NCBI GenBank assembly: GCA_017443845.1
Contig: JAFSXX010000018.1
Location: 1-34,192, forward strand
Direction: 5' to 3'
DNA: 34,192 nt
DNA from: Bacteroidales bacterium
GTDB taxonomy: Bacteria > Bacteroidota > Bacteroidia > Bacteroidales > UBA932
Below, piece by piece: positions 8,565 to 14,515 of this stretch. The position numbers were made by a program, and so were the translations under genes. Each line of letters starts with the position of its first letter. The first letter of the stretch is position 1. The notes below the pieces were generated by a model. It was not told the origin of the DNA, made no database searches, and saw only the letters and a program-made list of their open reading frames with translations.

Positions 8565-9623
8565 TTATTTTCCGAGAGTTTTCGCATAATGGCACTGGAG
8601 CATCCGGCAGGATGGTCCGTGCCAGTTGTGCATTCCGCCGCCGAGGCAGTTGCGCCACTGCGCGCACTTGTCGCACTGCCCGCTCTGGGCCCATCTGCGG
8701 TCGCGGAAGGGCTTGAAGCGTTGCTCCCATACCTCGTAGAAGTTGTTCTCGTAGATGCTGCCCTGCGAGAAGCGGTCGCGGTCGATGTTGGGGCAGGCGC
8801 AGATGCGGCCGTCGATGAGCACCGAGGCTATGTTTATCCCGGCGTGGCAGAAGAATCTCGTATCGCGCACCTTCTCCTCATACCGGCCCAGATAGCCTTC
8901 GCAGCTGAAGGTGGTCTTCATGGGGCACGCCTCGTCGGCCCTTTTTTGGCAGATGAAATCCATCAGGGAGACGAATTCGCCATCGGTCAGGATCATTTCG
9001 GGATCGGATGCGGCCCGGCCTATCGGGATTATGGTGAAGAGGCGCCACTGCCTGACCCCGAGGGAGAGCAGGAGGTCGTGGATCTGCGGGAGCTCGCGAA
9101 TGTTGCGCCGGTTGACGCAGGTCACCACGTCGGCGTTGAGGCGCGGCTCGCGTGCCATTATTCCGATCGCCCTGACGGCGCGGCCGAAACTCCCGGGTAC
9201 GCCGCGCATCCAGTCGTGCGAGGCCTCCAGTCCGTCGAGGCTGACGGTCATCACCCCCATTCCGGAGCCCATCAGCTCCGAGTGCATCCGCTCGTCGTAG
9301 AACCAGCCGTTGGAGACTATTCCCCAGCCGAATCCGCGGCTCCTTATGGCCTTGCCGGCCTCGGCTATATCGGGCCTCATAAGGGGCTCGCCGCCGGTCA
9401 GGACAACAGTGAAGTTATCCGGCCGGTGCTCCTTCGGAATGGTATCCAGGGCGCCGAGGAAGTCCTCCAGTGGCATATCCTTCTCGCGGCTGTTGACGGA
9501 GCAGTCGCTTCCGCAGTGGCGGCAGTGGAAATTGCAGCGCGTGGTACACTCCCAGAACAGATAATTCAGTTCGTGTATCCTGGTCTCGTTGTCGCGGAAG
9601 AGCCGGAAGAGGAATGGATTCAT
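8565..9623 (-). CDS. SPASM radical SAM enzyme of the rSAM/lipoprotein system
   Basis: A 352-residue radical SAM enzyme. The CxxxCxxC cluster motif is at Cys30, Cys34, Cys37 (CNFHCRHC), with SAM-site GGEP at 77-80. The C-terminal SPASM-type auxiliary-cluster region contains Cys241, 259, 275, 277, 317, 320, 326, 339 and 344; the spacing C259-x12-G-x4-C277 and CDKC-x5-C fits SPASM, but the usual final CxxxC partner at position 330 is Gly, so the second cluster is a variant. The family resembles the Bacteroidetes 'radical SAM enzyme, rSAM/lipoprotein system' group, whose partner is a small CYGxP lipoprotein; exactly that gene lies divergently at 9778. A post-translational modification of the lipoprotein is plausible but unproven. 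The stop lies 3 nt from that of pheS. Confidence 0.88.
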   Translation of the reverse strand: MNPFLFRLFRDNETRIHELNYLFWECTTRCNFHCRHCGSDCSVNSREKDMPLEDFLGALDTIPKEHRPDNFTVVLTGGEPLMRPDIAEAGKAIRSRGFGWGIVSNGWFYDERMHSELMGSGMGVMTVSLDGLEASHDWMRGVPGSFGRAVRAIGIMAREPRLNADVVTCVNRRNIRELPQIHDLLLSLGVRQWRLFTIIPIGRAASDPEMILTDGEFVSLMDFICQKRADEACPMKTTFSCEGYLGRYEEKVRDTRFFCHAGINIASVLIDGRICACPNIDRDRFSQGSIYENNFYEVWEQRFKPFRDRRWAQSGQCDKCAQWRNCLGGGMHNWHGPSCRMLQCHYAKTLGK

Positions 9624-9643
9624 AACGTTTGGAATAATCTCTA

Positions 9644-9651
9644 CAAATATA
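9644..9651 (-). promoter_or_regulatory. -7 element for the radical SAM gene
   Basis: Minus-strand TATATTTG matches TAnnTTTG and lies 20 nt upstream of the start codon at 9623. No clear TTG was found at the expected -33 distance, so only the -7 part is supported. Confidence 0.45.
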
Positions 9652-9719
9652 ATGACGGGAATCCGGAATTATTGCATCGGATCGCGATTTTTAAAACAGT
9701 GTGCAATAATCGGCCTCCT

Positions 9720-9751
9720 TTTGCATTTATAAAGTGTAGATTGTATTTTTG
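9720..9751 (+). promoter_or_regulatory. Promoter for the CYGTP lipoprotein gene
   Basis: TTTG at 9720-9723, a 20-nt gap, then TATTTTTG at 9744-9751. It lies 26 nt upstream of the chosen ATG at 9778 and is divergent from the radical SAM promoter, so the two partners are transcribed away from a shared intergenic region. Confidence 0.6.
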
Positions 9752-9777
9752 TATTGATTCTCTAAATGTATAACGCT

Positions 9778-10158
9778 ATGAAATGGTTGCGGAATATATT
9801 AAAGGGTGCGTCGCTTACGACCGCGCTGTTCATCTTCCAGGCTTGCTACGGCACTCCGCAGGATGCCCTCTATGAGTATGGGGAGGCGAAGATGTCCTTC
9901 ACGCTGCTTTCGGGTTCCACGGGAAAGCCGCTCGAAGGTATCCATATCAAGAGCAAGATTACCGATGGTTCTGCCTACGGCGAGGATATCGGCGTCACCG
10001 ACAAGGACGGAAGCTGCGAGGTCAATATTCCCTATATGCGCAATGGGGTGGGACCCTTCGTCCGTTTCGAGGATCCTGAGAATATCTATACGGCCAAGGA
10101 TACGGTCTTTTCCGACCTTCGCGAGCGTAATATAGTTGTCTCCCTGGCCGACAATTGA
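9778..10158 (+). CDS. Small CYGTP lipoprotein of the rSAM/lipoprotein system
   Basis: A 126-residue lipoprotein. The start at 9778 gives MKWLRNILKG and a lipobox ending FQAC with Cys23 followed by YGTP; an in-frame ATG at 9766 would add only MYNA and is less likely. The mature protein begins CYGTPQDALYEYGEAKMSF and then forms one beta-rich domain with GKPLEGIHIKS, GVTDKDG and VRFEDPEN, like a small Ig/carboxypeptidase-regulatory fold. The CYGxP start next to a SPASM radical SAM enzyme is the recognised signature of the rSAM/lipoprotein pair in Bacteroidetes. What the enzyme does to it, if anything, is unknown. A barrel-type gene follows after 2 nt, so the two are co-transcribed. Confidence 0.85.
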   Translation: MKWLRNILKGASLTTALFIFQACYGTPQDALYEYGEAKMSFTLLSGSTGKPLEGIHIKSKITDGSAYGEDIGVTDKDGSCEVNIPYMRNGVGPFVRFEDPENIYTAKDTVFSDLRERNIVVSLADN

Positions 10159-10160
10159 TT

Positions 10161-10820
10161 ATGAAAAAGGGTCTCGTTTTGCTCGCGTTCCTGCTGCTGG
10201 CGGGAACTGCCGGTTTCGCTGCGGATCACGGGCGTTACGGGTCTTATAGGACTTATGATTCGCCCGGGCTCTCCGGGTATGACGGAACGAATTATTTTAC
10301 CCTCGAAGTGGGTACCGGTGTCAGACCTTTGTTTATGGCTCTGGTCGATCTCGGAGAAGGAAATCTTGCTGAGCAGGGGCTCAGGACCGATTTAAACAAT
10401 GCTTTCTATCCGGTGCTGACCCTTACGGAAGTATGGCGCGTGGGCCGCATTACGGAAGTGTGCCTTACAGAAGCGGCCTCGGCGGTTGTTTACGACCTCA
10501 TGCAGTATGAGTGGTTTGGATATGACCCCCAGGGAAAGCCCCGCTATGACCTCACCCAATCGTCATACGCCGGCAGGAAAATGTCCAAACCGTTTTTTTC
10601 GCTGACCGGACAGGTGCGTTTCCTATGGTTCCAGTCGCAGACGTTTACGGTTTATTCAGCCATCGGGGCCGGATTGTATATAATGGAGGATTTTTTTCCG
10701 TTACCGGAACTCGTTCCCGGCGCCGTCCGCTATGGAAGAAATCATTTCTACCTCTTCCTGGAGAACAATATCGGTCCCTATGCGACATTGCTCCACGGCG
10801 GTCTTGGCTGGAAGTTCTGA
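10161..10820 (+). CDS. Putative outer-membrane beta-barrel protein next to the rSAM lipoprotein
   Basis: A 219-residue protein starting at the ATG at 10161, 2 nt after the lipoprotein stop; a TTG 6 nt earlier also opens the frame but is a poor choice. Residues 1-21 (MKKGLVLLAFLLLAGTAGFA) form a signal peptide. The rest alternates short amphipathic strands rich in Tyr, Phe and Gly (YFTLEVGTGVRP, FFSLTGQVRFLW, FTVYSAIGAGLYI, FYLFLENNIGPYA) and ends in a strand with terminal Phe (HGGLGWKF), typical of small 8-10-stranded outer-membrane barrels. Its position behind the CYGTP lipoprotein suggests a third member of that locus. No known family was recognised. Confidence 0.75.
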   Translation: MKKGLVLLAFLLLAGTAGFAADHGRYGSYRTYDSPGLSGYDGTNYFTLEVGTGVRPLFMALVDLGEGNLAEQGLRTDLNNAFYPVLTLTEVWRVGRITEVCLTEAASAVVYDLMQYEWFGYDPQGKPRYDLTQSSYAGRKMSKPFFSLTGQVRFLWFQSQTFTVYSAIGAGLYIMEDFFPLPELVPGAVRYGRNHFYLFLENNIGPYATLLHGGLGWKF

Positions 10821-10848
10821 GCCTATTCCAAACTTTTTGGCCGAAAAA

Positions 10849-10879
10849 TTTGGGAGAAAGAAAAAAGTTAGTACCTTTG
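10849..10879 (+). promoter_or_regulatory. Promoter of tRNA-Gly
   Basis: TTTG at 10849-10852, a 19-nt gap, then TACCTTTG at 10872-10879: a near-perfect Bacteroidetes promoter. The tRNA begins 11 nt after the -7 element. Confidence 0.75.
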
Positions 10880-10889
10880 CAATCCCAAT

Positions 10890-10962
<73 letters not shown>

Positions 10963-10966
10963 CCGC

Positions 10967-10997
10967 GACGGCAGCCCTGCGGCTGTCGTCTTTTTTT
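10967..10997 (+). terminator. Terminator of tRNA-Gly
   Basis: Stem GACGGCAGCC (10967-10976) with GGCTGTCGTC (10981-10990, one G-U pair), tetraloop CTGC, followed by seven T (10991-10997). Confidence 0.85.
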
Positions 10998-11000
10998 ATG

Positions 11001-11115
11001 CTCGCGACTCGGACTCGCGACCCCTGTCCCCTGGGGGACCGACGCGGAGCGTCGAGGGGGTCAGATACGGATCGCGGCGGCCCGCGAAGCGGGCTCGAGT
11101 CTCGTTTTCCGCTCC
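11001..11115 (+). repeat. Structured segment with inverted and direct copies of the tRNA-Gly 3' region
   Basis: Directly after the tRNA terminator. Bases 11003-11023 are an inverted copy (19 of 21 positions) of the tRNA T-arm at 10933-10953. Bases 11095-11115 are an exact 21-nt direct copy of the tRNA 3' end plus two flanking bases (10944-10964). Between them are three short perfect hairpins: GTCCCC-TG-GGGGAC (11026-11039), CGACGC-GGA-GCGTCG (11040-11054) and GCCCGC-GAA-GCGGGC (11080-11094). No plausible gene lies here. It could be a remnant of a degraded second tRNA, a scar of integration at the tRNA 3' end, or a small mobile palindromic insert. Confidence 0.7.
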
Positions 11116-11124
11116 AAAGAAACG

Positions 11125-11154
11125 AAGACGGCAGCCTTTGCAGCTGCCGTCTTT
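11125..11154. terminator. Hairpin terminator, probably for the lipoprotein gene on the minus strand
   Basis: Stem AAGACGGCAGC (11125-11135) with GCTGCCGTCTT (11143-11153), loop CTTTGCA. The stem sequence echoes the tRNA terminator at 10967. On the minus strand it lies 21 nt beyond the stop of the gene ending at 11175 and is followed by a T-rich stretch; on the plus strand TTTATTTG follows, so it may act both ways. Confidence 0.7.
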
Positions 11155-11174
11155 ATTTGTTGAATGCCTGTCGG

Positions 11175-11699
11175 CTAGTTACCCTCTGTCTGGACTTTGT
11201 GGAACGAATATACGGTGACGGTCTTGGTTGTATAGTCGTTGAGTGTCATAGAATCGGTCTTCTGCAGGATGAGTTTCTCTTTGGTCAGTTGCAGTACGTC
11301 GTACTTGCCGTAGAGTTCCATCACTTTTGAATTCAGGAAACCCTTGTGAAGTACGATGGCTTTGTCGAAGGAAATCTGCTTGAGATCGGAGTTGTAAGAG
11401 TAGGGAGTGCCGTCGACATCGTCAATGTCAAAGGTCAGAACGGAACCCTCCTGGCCGAAGGCCATGAAGAAATCGGTAAGGCGGAGCATGAAATGGTCGC
11501 CGGTGAAGTCGGTGACAGTCTGGTTCGAGTCGGTCTTGCCGTTGGATGTCGTCTGGGTATCGACGGTCTTGGTGTCGAGCACCCAGGTTCCGTAAAGCGT
11601 GCCGGTAGGGTCGTTCGTGTTGGGAATGTTCTCTTTATCACACGCTACGGGCAGCAAGGCAATAGCCGCAACCATCAAAGAATAAAAGAATCTTTTCAT
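11175..11699 (-). CDS. Lipocalin-like lipoprotein, unknown function
   Basis: A 174-residue lipoprotein. The signal peptide MKRFFYSLMVAAIALLPVAC places the lipidated residue at Cys20. The mature part begins with a short polar linker (DKENIPNTNDPTG) and continues as a single beta-rich domain starting LYGTWVLDTKTV, the kind of G-x-W opening seen in lipocalin-like domains of Bacteroidetes lipoproteins. Later strands include FMLRLTDFFMAF, GSVLTFDIDD, YDVLQLTKEKLILQ and TVYSFHKV. No catalytic motif is visible. It is followed by a hairpin terminator and preceded by an intergenic gap, so it is probably a single-gene unit. A small-molecule binding role would fit the fold but is only a guess. Confidence 0.78.
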   Translation of the reverse strand: MKRFFYSLMVAAIALLPVACDKENIPNTNDPTGTLYGTWVLDTKTVDTQTTSNGKTDSNQTVTDFTGDHFMLRLTDFFMAFGQEGSVLTFDIDDVDGTPYSYNSDLKQISFDKAIVLHKGFLNSKVMELYGKYDVLQLTKEKLILQKTDSMTLNDYTTKTVTVYSFHKVQTEGN

Positions 11700-11791
11700 A
11701 GCAATAATAAAAAATTACAACGCATAATAGCGTGCAAAATCCATTCCAACCGCCCCTTGCGGCCGGAAAACTACAACCCTGAGGCTGCTTC

Positions 11792-12415
11792 TCAGCGTTT
11801 GTCCTCGATGGTTGCGTCCGGGTAGTCAGCCGGATTGAAAGTGACCTGCGCTTCGGTCACGCCGTAGGAGAGGTCGCGCATAGTCATCGTTATGCCTGAC
11901 ATCTTGGCACTGAGGCTGACCGGATAGAAAGTCCCTTTGGCCACGACCAGGTTCATTGTCTTGGGGTCGTCCTTCTCCTTGTTGTCCTTGGACTTCTTGC
12001 AGAGGATTTTCCAGACCTTGTCGGTTTCGCCCGAGATGGAGACATCATAACCCTCGGTGATGCCGCTGAACATTTCGGTGTCGCTGGACTTCTCGGCGGA
12101 TTTCTTCTCGTCCGCGCGGGTTATCGTGATCTTGTTCTCCTTGGGCGAATAGATCCAATTGGTCTTTCCGTCGGCCCAGGTCACGATGTCGGCCCCGGCG
12201 ACGGTCCCCTTCATCTTGACTTTGTCGCCAAGGATGTAAGTGGTTGTGGATGCCGTACCCAGAATAGGGATTTTGATATCCATTGTCATTATGATGCCGT
12301 CTTTCTCGTGCTCCGCCATCACTTGTTCCATGCGGGAGATGATCTCTTCCGGCGTCTGCGCAAACGCCATCACCGCCCAACCCAACGCAACGATAAAGCT
12401 GATGATCTTTTTCAT
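11792..12415 (-). CDS. LolA-like periplasmic lipoprotein carrier-like protein
   Basis: A 207-residue exported protein. The ATG at 12415 is preferred over an in-frame start 18 nt upstream because it gives MKKIISFIVALGWAVMAFAQ, a clean signal peptide cleaved near Ala19. The mature part reads as a LolA-like half-barrel: a helix TPEEIISRMEQVMAEHEKDG, then strands GIIMTMDIKIP, TTTYILGDKVKMKGTVAGADIVTWADGKTNWIYSPKENKITI, and later YDVSISGETDKVWKILCKK and MNLVVAKGTFYPVSLSAKMSGITMTM. LolA proteins carry lipoproteins between membranes; divergent relatives in Bacteroidetes have unassigned roles, and this one may not be the main LolA. A lysine/glutamate-rich stretch (KKSKDNKEKDDPK) interrupts the fold. 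Confidence 0.7.
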   Translation of the reverse strand: MKKIISFIVALGWAVMAFAQTPEEIISRMEQVMAEHEKDGIIMTMDIKIPILGTASTTTYILGDKVKMKGTVAGADIVTWADGKTNWIYSPKENKITITRADEKKSAEKSSDTEMFSGITEGYDVSISGETDKVWKILCKKSKDNKEKDDPKTMNLVVAKGTFYPVSLSAKMSGITMTMRDLSYGVTEAQVTFNPADYPDATIEDKR

Positions 12416-12474
12416 AATAGCATATTTTACCACGCAAGATAGAAAAAATCGGCGAAAGTGCTGAGGGGGCCGGA

Positions 12475-12586
12475 CACGAAATGAAAACTCTGGGGCTTTC
12501 TTTCATTTCGTGGCAGTAAAATGACTGAATCGGAGGAATATGTGGCCACGAAATGAAAGAATGGCAGCCCGCTTTCATTTCGTGGC
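12475..12586. repeat. Two tandem hairpins of one palindrome family (CCACGAAATGAAAG)
   Basis: First inverted repeat: CACGAAATGAAA (12475-12486) with TTTCATTTCGTG (12501-12512). Second: GCCACGAAATGAAAG (12545-12559) with CTTTCATTTCGTGGC (12572-12586), a perfect 15-bp stem with a 12-nt loop. The same half-site thus occurs four times in 112 bp. The hairpins lie between the ybaK-like stop and the LolA-like start on the minus strand and lack a T-run, so they are not ordinary terminators. They look like a REP-type repeat family distinct from that at 29.6-33.9 kb. Confidence 0.85.
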
Positions 12587-12596
12587 AGAAGCCGGA

Positions 12597-13067
12597 TTAC
12601 AACGGATATATCCCTGCCCCGACGAAGTCGATGAGGGTCTGGGGCGCGATCTTGAACTGGAGACCGCGGACTCCGGCGCTGACATATATGAAGTCGTAGA
12701 GCAGGGCGCTCTCGTGGATGAAGGTAGGCAGGGGCTTCTTCATTCCGATGGGGGAACATCCGCCGCGGATGTAGCCGGTCAAGGGGAGCAGCTCGCGGAC
12801 GTGGATCATCTCGCAGTTCTTGTTGCCGGAGATGCGGGCCGCCACCTTCAGGTCCACCTCGAAATTGCCGGGAATCACGCAGACGAAGAGTCCGTTGCGG
12901 TCGCCCCGCAGTACAAGCGTCTTGAAGACCTGTTCGATGTCCTCCCCGAGCTGCGCCGCGATATGCTCGGCTCCGAGATTATCCTCGTCCACCTCGTAGG
13001 GAATGAGGGTGTATTCTATGCCTGCCGCATCGAGCAGGCGGGCCGCATTTGTTTTCTGGATCTTCAT
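12597..13067 (-). CDS. ybaK: YbaK-type Cys-tRNA(Pro)/aminoacyl-tRNA deacylase
   Basis: A 156-residue cytoplasmic editing enzyme that hydrolyses mischarged tRNA (in the YbaK group, Cys-tRNA-Pro). The ATG at 13067 gives MKIQKTNAARLLDAAGIEYTL, the normal family start; the frame stays open far upstream but that extension has no family features. Characteristic segments are EQVFKTLVLRGD with the conserved Lys, LFVCVIPGNFEVDLK, and GYIRGGCSPIGMKK near the C-terminal third. The length is typical. It is transcribed alone or with the LolA-like gene 181 bp downstream, though the hairpin pair lies between them. A minus-strand -7 element is present 20 nt before the start. Confidence 0.92.
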   Translation of the reverse strand: MKIQKTNAARLLDAAGIEYTLIPYEVDEDNLGAEHIAAQLGEDIEQVFKTLVLRGDRNGLFVCVIPGNFEVDLKVAARISGNKNCEMIHVRELLPLTGYIRGGCSPIGMKKPLPTFIHESALLYDFIYVSAGVRGLQFKIAPQTLIDFVGAGIYPL

Positions 13068-13086
13068 AGTCTGCCTCTTTGGTCTG

Positions 13087-13094
13087 CAAAGATA
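13087..13094 (-). promoter_or_regulatory. -7 element for the ybaK-like gene
   Basis: Minus-strand TATCTTTG (followed by C) matches TAnnTTTG and lies 19 nt before the ATG at 13067. No convincing TTG was seen at the -33 position. Confidence 0.5.
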
Positions 13095-13161
13095 TGACAA
13101 AGAGCCGTAAAGCAGATATCTCTTTGCTTTTTCCGGCGGATTCTGTAATTTCGCATCCCTG

Positions 13162-13590
13162 ATGAAACAGATGCTGCTCATATTGGCGATTATCTTCTCG
13201 GAATTCTTTTTCGGGCAGGGAAGCGTGTCGAACAGGGCAGAAGCTGTTCCGATTCCCTCTGACGGGGAAAATCCGGCCCTGAGCACCACAGCGGCATCCT
13301 CATCGCCATCCGACCGGATTCCCAGCTGCGCAGGCCTCGGAATGTCGTTCTCGTCCGCAAGGGGCGCGAATGTGACAGGGGAGGAGAGCGGTTTCTCCCC
13401 GTCGGTACGCACCGTCGTGACAGGCCGTCGCGCGCAGCCTTCCGTCCGAGAGTCGCATCTCTATGTCAGGTGCGGGCGCCTTTTCGGCCGTTCAGAATCC
13501 CGCTGGTTCGCCAGCGACGCCAAGCTGTCCGATTCGGGCATTTTCTCCTCATCCAGATATATCTATTCCATTTGCAGGTTGCGTGATTAG
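13162..13590 (+). CDS. Doubtful small exported protein, unknown
   Basis: An open frame of 142 codons starting MKQMLLILAIIFSEFFFGQGS, which looks like a signal peptide. The remainder is Ser/Arg-rich and low in hydrophobic residues (for example SSSPSDRIPSC, RTVVTGRRAQPSVRESH, FGRSESRWFASD) and shows no recognisable domain. A weak -7-like element TAATTTCG at 13145-13152 sits only 9 nt before the ATG, so a transcript would be nearly leaderless. It could be a fast-evolving secreted protein, a decayed gene or chance. The strand opposite is also open as an extension of the ybaK frame, but that is less convincing. Function unknown. Confidence 0.35.
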   Translation: MKQMLLILAIIFSEFFFGQGSVSNRAEAVPIPSDGENPALSTTAASSSPSDRIPSCAGLGMSFSSARGANVTGEESGFSPSVRTVVTGRRAQPSVRESHLYVRCGRLFGRSESRWFASDAKLSDSGIFSSSRYIYSICRLRD

Positions 13591-13725
13591 CCGCCGGGAC
13601 GAATCCGTCCGGGCGATGCTGCGCGCCGTTTCCTTTCCGCACAAGGCGGGAAGGGGCGTCGATGCGTATGCGGCACCGTGCCCATACCTATCCTTTCACT
13701 CAACCAATAATTAACATTATCAGCA

Positions 13726-14163
13726 ATGGAAATAAAACTCAAAAAAGTCCATGCGGGCAAGGACCTGGCAGTCACTTGCTCGCTGGCAGCCGCAGGCGCA
13801 GCCTGCTTCTTCCTGAACAAGGCCCTCGGTATCTTCTTGATAGTTTGCGGCCTCATGACACTTCTTTTCTATAAATCGGGATATAAGCGCGAGGGGAGTG
13901 CCATCCTTCTCGAAAAGCAGTCCCTCAATCTATGCCGGAGCTGCCGGGATTCGATAGTGCGCTTCCTCGCCGGTGAGGATGTCACGCCGGAACTCAAAGA
14001 GGGCACCGAAGGCGGCAGCATCCTGCTGCAGGTCTATTTCAGCCGCAAGGCCGGAGTGGCCTACGCCCAGTTATTCGATTTCAGGGAGGTCTCCTTCGAG
14101 GAGGCCACGCCCCTTGTGGAACTCAGCCAGTCGTCATCCTCCAAACTTATAGCCCTGTTATGA
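13726..14163 (+). CDS. Small membrane protein, paralogue of the next gene, unknown
   Basis: A 145-residue protein with two predicted membrane helices near the N-terminus (about 14-31 VTCSLAAAGAACFFL and 34-49 LGIFLIVCGLMTLLFY) and a cytosolic or periplasmic domain of about 90 residues. That domain (LNLCRSCRDSIVRFLAG...GGSILLQVYFSRKAGVAYAQLFDF) is clearly similar to the whole of the next protein. I do not recognise the family. It overlaps the next gene by 4 nt (ATGA), so the two are translationally coupled, and they precede a GltS-type transporter by 20 nt; an operon with the transporter is likely. A role tied to transporter assembly or sensing is only inference from position. Confidence 0.72.
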   Translation: MEIKLKKVHAGKDLAVTCSLAAAGAACFFLNKALGIFLIVCGLMTLLFYKSGYKREGSAILLEKQSLNLCRSCRDSIVRFLAGEDVTPELKEGTEGGSILLQVYFSRKAGVAYAQLFDFREVSFEEATPLVELSQSSSSKLIALL

Positions 14164-14495
14164 ATATGAAAACGAAAAATCCGGCCCACTATATCCTCGG
14201 CCTCCCTCTCTGCACGATAGACGGCGAGAAGGGCATATTCAGCCTCAGGACCATGATCCTTCCCAGGGATTGCCAGTCCGCCATAATGGATTATCTGGAG
14301 GGACGCAGCGAAACCCTCGATGCGGTTCCCTATTACCGCGGAGGCCTGCTCCTGGAAGTCTTCACGAGCAAGGATAAATCCAGAATCCTGGCCCGCCTGT
14401 GCGAATTCCCGCCCGAAGGCTTCACCCCGATAAGCGGCCTGGAGGAGATCACCGCAGCTCAGCTGCAGCAGCTCGAAGCCCTTTCCCGCAAGTAA
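14160..14495 (+). CDS. Small soluble protein, paralogue of the preceding domain, unknown
   Basis: A 111-residue protein with no signal peptide or membrane helix. It repeats the domain of its upstream neighbour: ILPRDCQSAIMDYLEGRSETLD aligns with LCRSCRDSIVRFLAGEDVTPE, and GGLLLEVFTSKDKSRILARLCEFPPEGFTPISGLEEI aligns with GGSILLQVYFSRKAGVAYAQLFDFREVSFEEATPLVEL. The start ATG overlaps the preceding stop (ATGA at 14160-14163). Gene duplication and loss of the membrane anchor would explain the pair. It ends 20 nt before the gltS-like gene. I do not recognise a named family and no catalytic residues stand out. Confidence 0.72.
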   Translation: MNMKTKNPAHYILGLPLCTIDGEKGIFSLRTMILPRDCQSAIMDYLEGRSETLDAVPYYRGGLLLEVFTSKDKSRILARLCEFPPEGFTPISGLEEITAAQLQQLEALSRK

Positions 14496-14515
14496 CCATA
14501 TAAATACATCAAGAT

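Noticed and set aside
8589-9773. 394-codon plus-strand frame opposite the radical SAM gene
   Set aside because: The minus strand has CxxxCxxC, GGEP and SPASM cysteines; the plus frame is Ala/Val-rich without motifs.
12475-12586. Hairpins as terminators of the ybaK-like gene
   Set aside because: No T-run follows either stem on the minus strand.
12597-13412. Long form of the ybaK-like gene starting at 13412
   Set aside because: The extra 115 residues match nothing in the family and run across the promoter; the ATG at 13067 gives the normal start.
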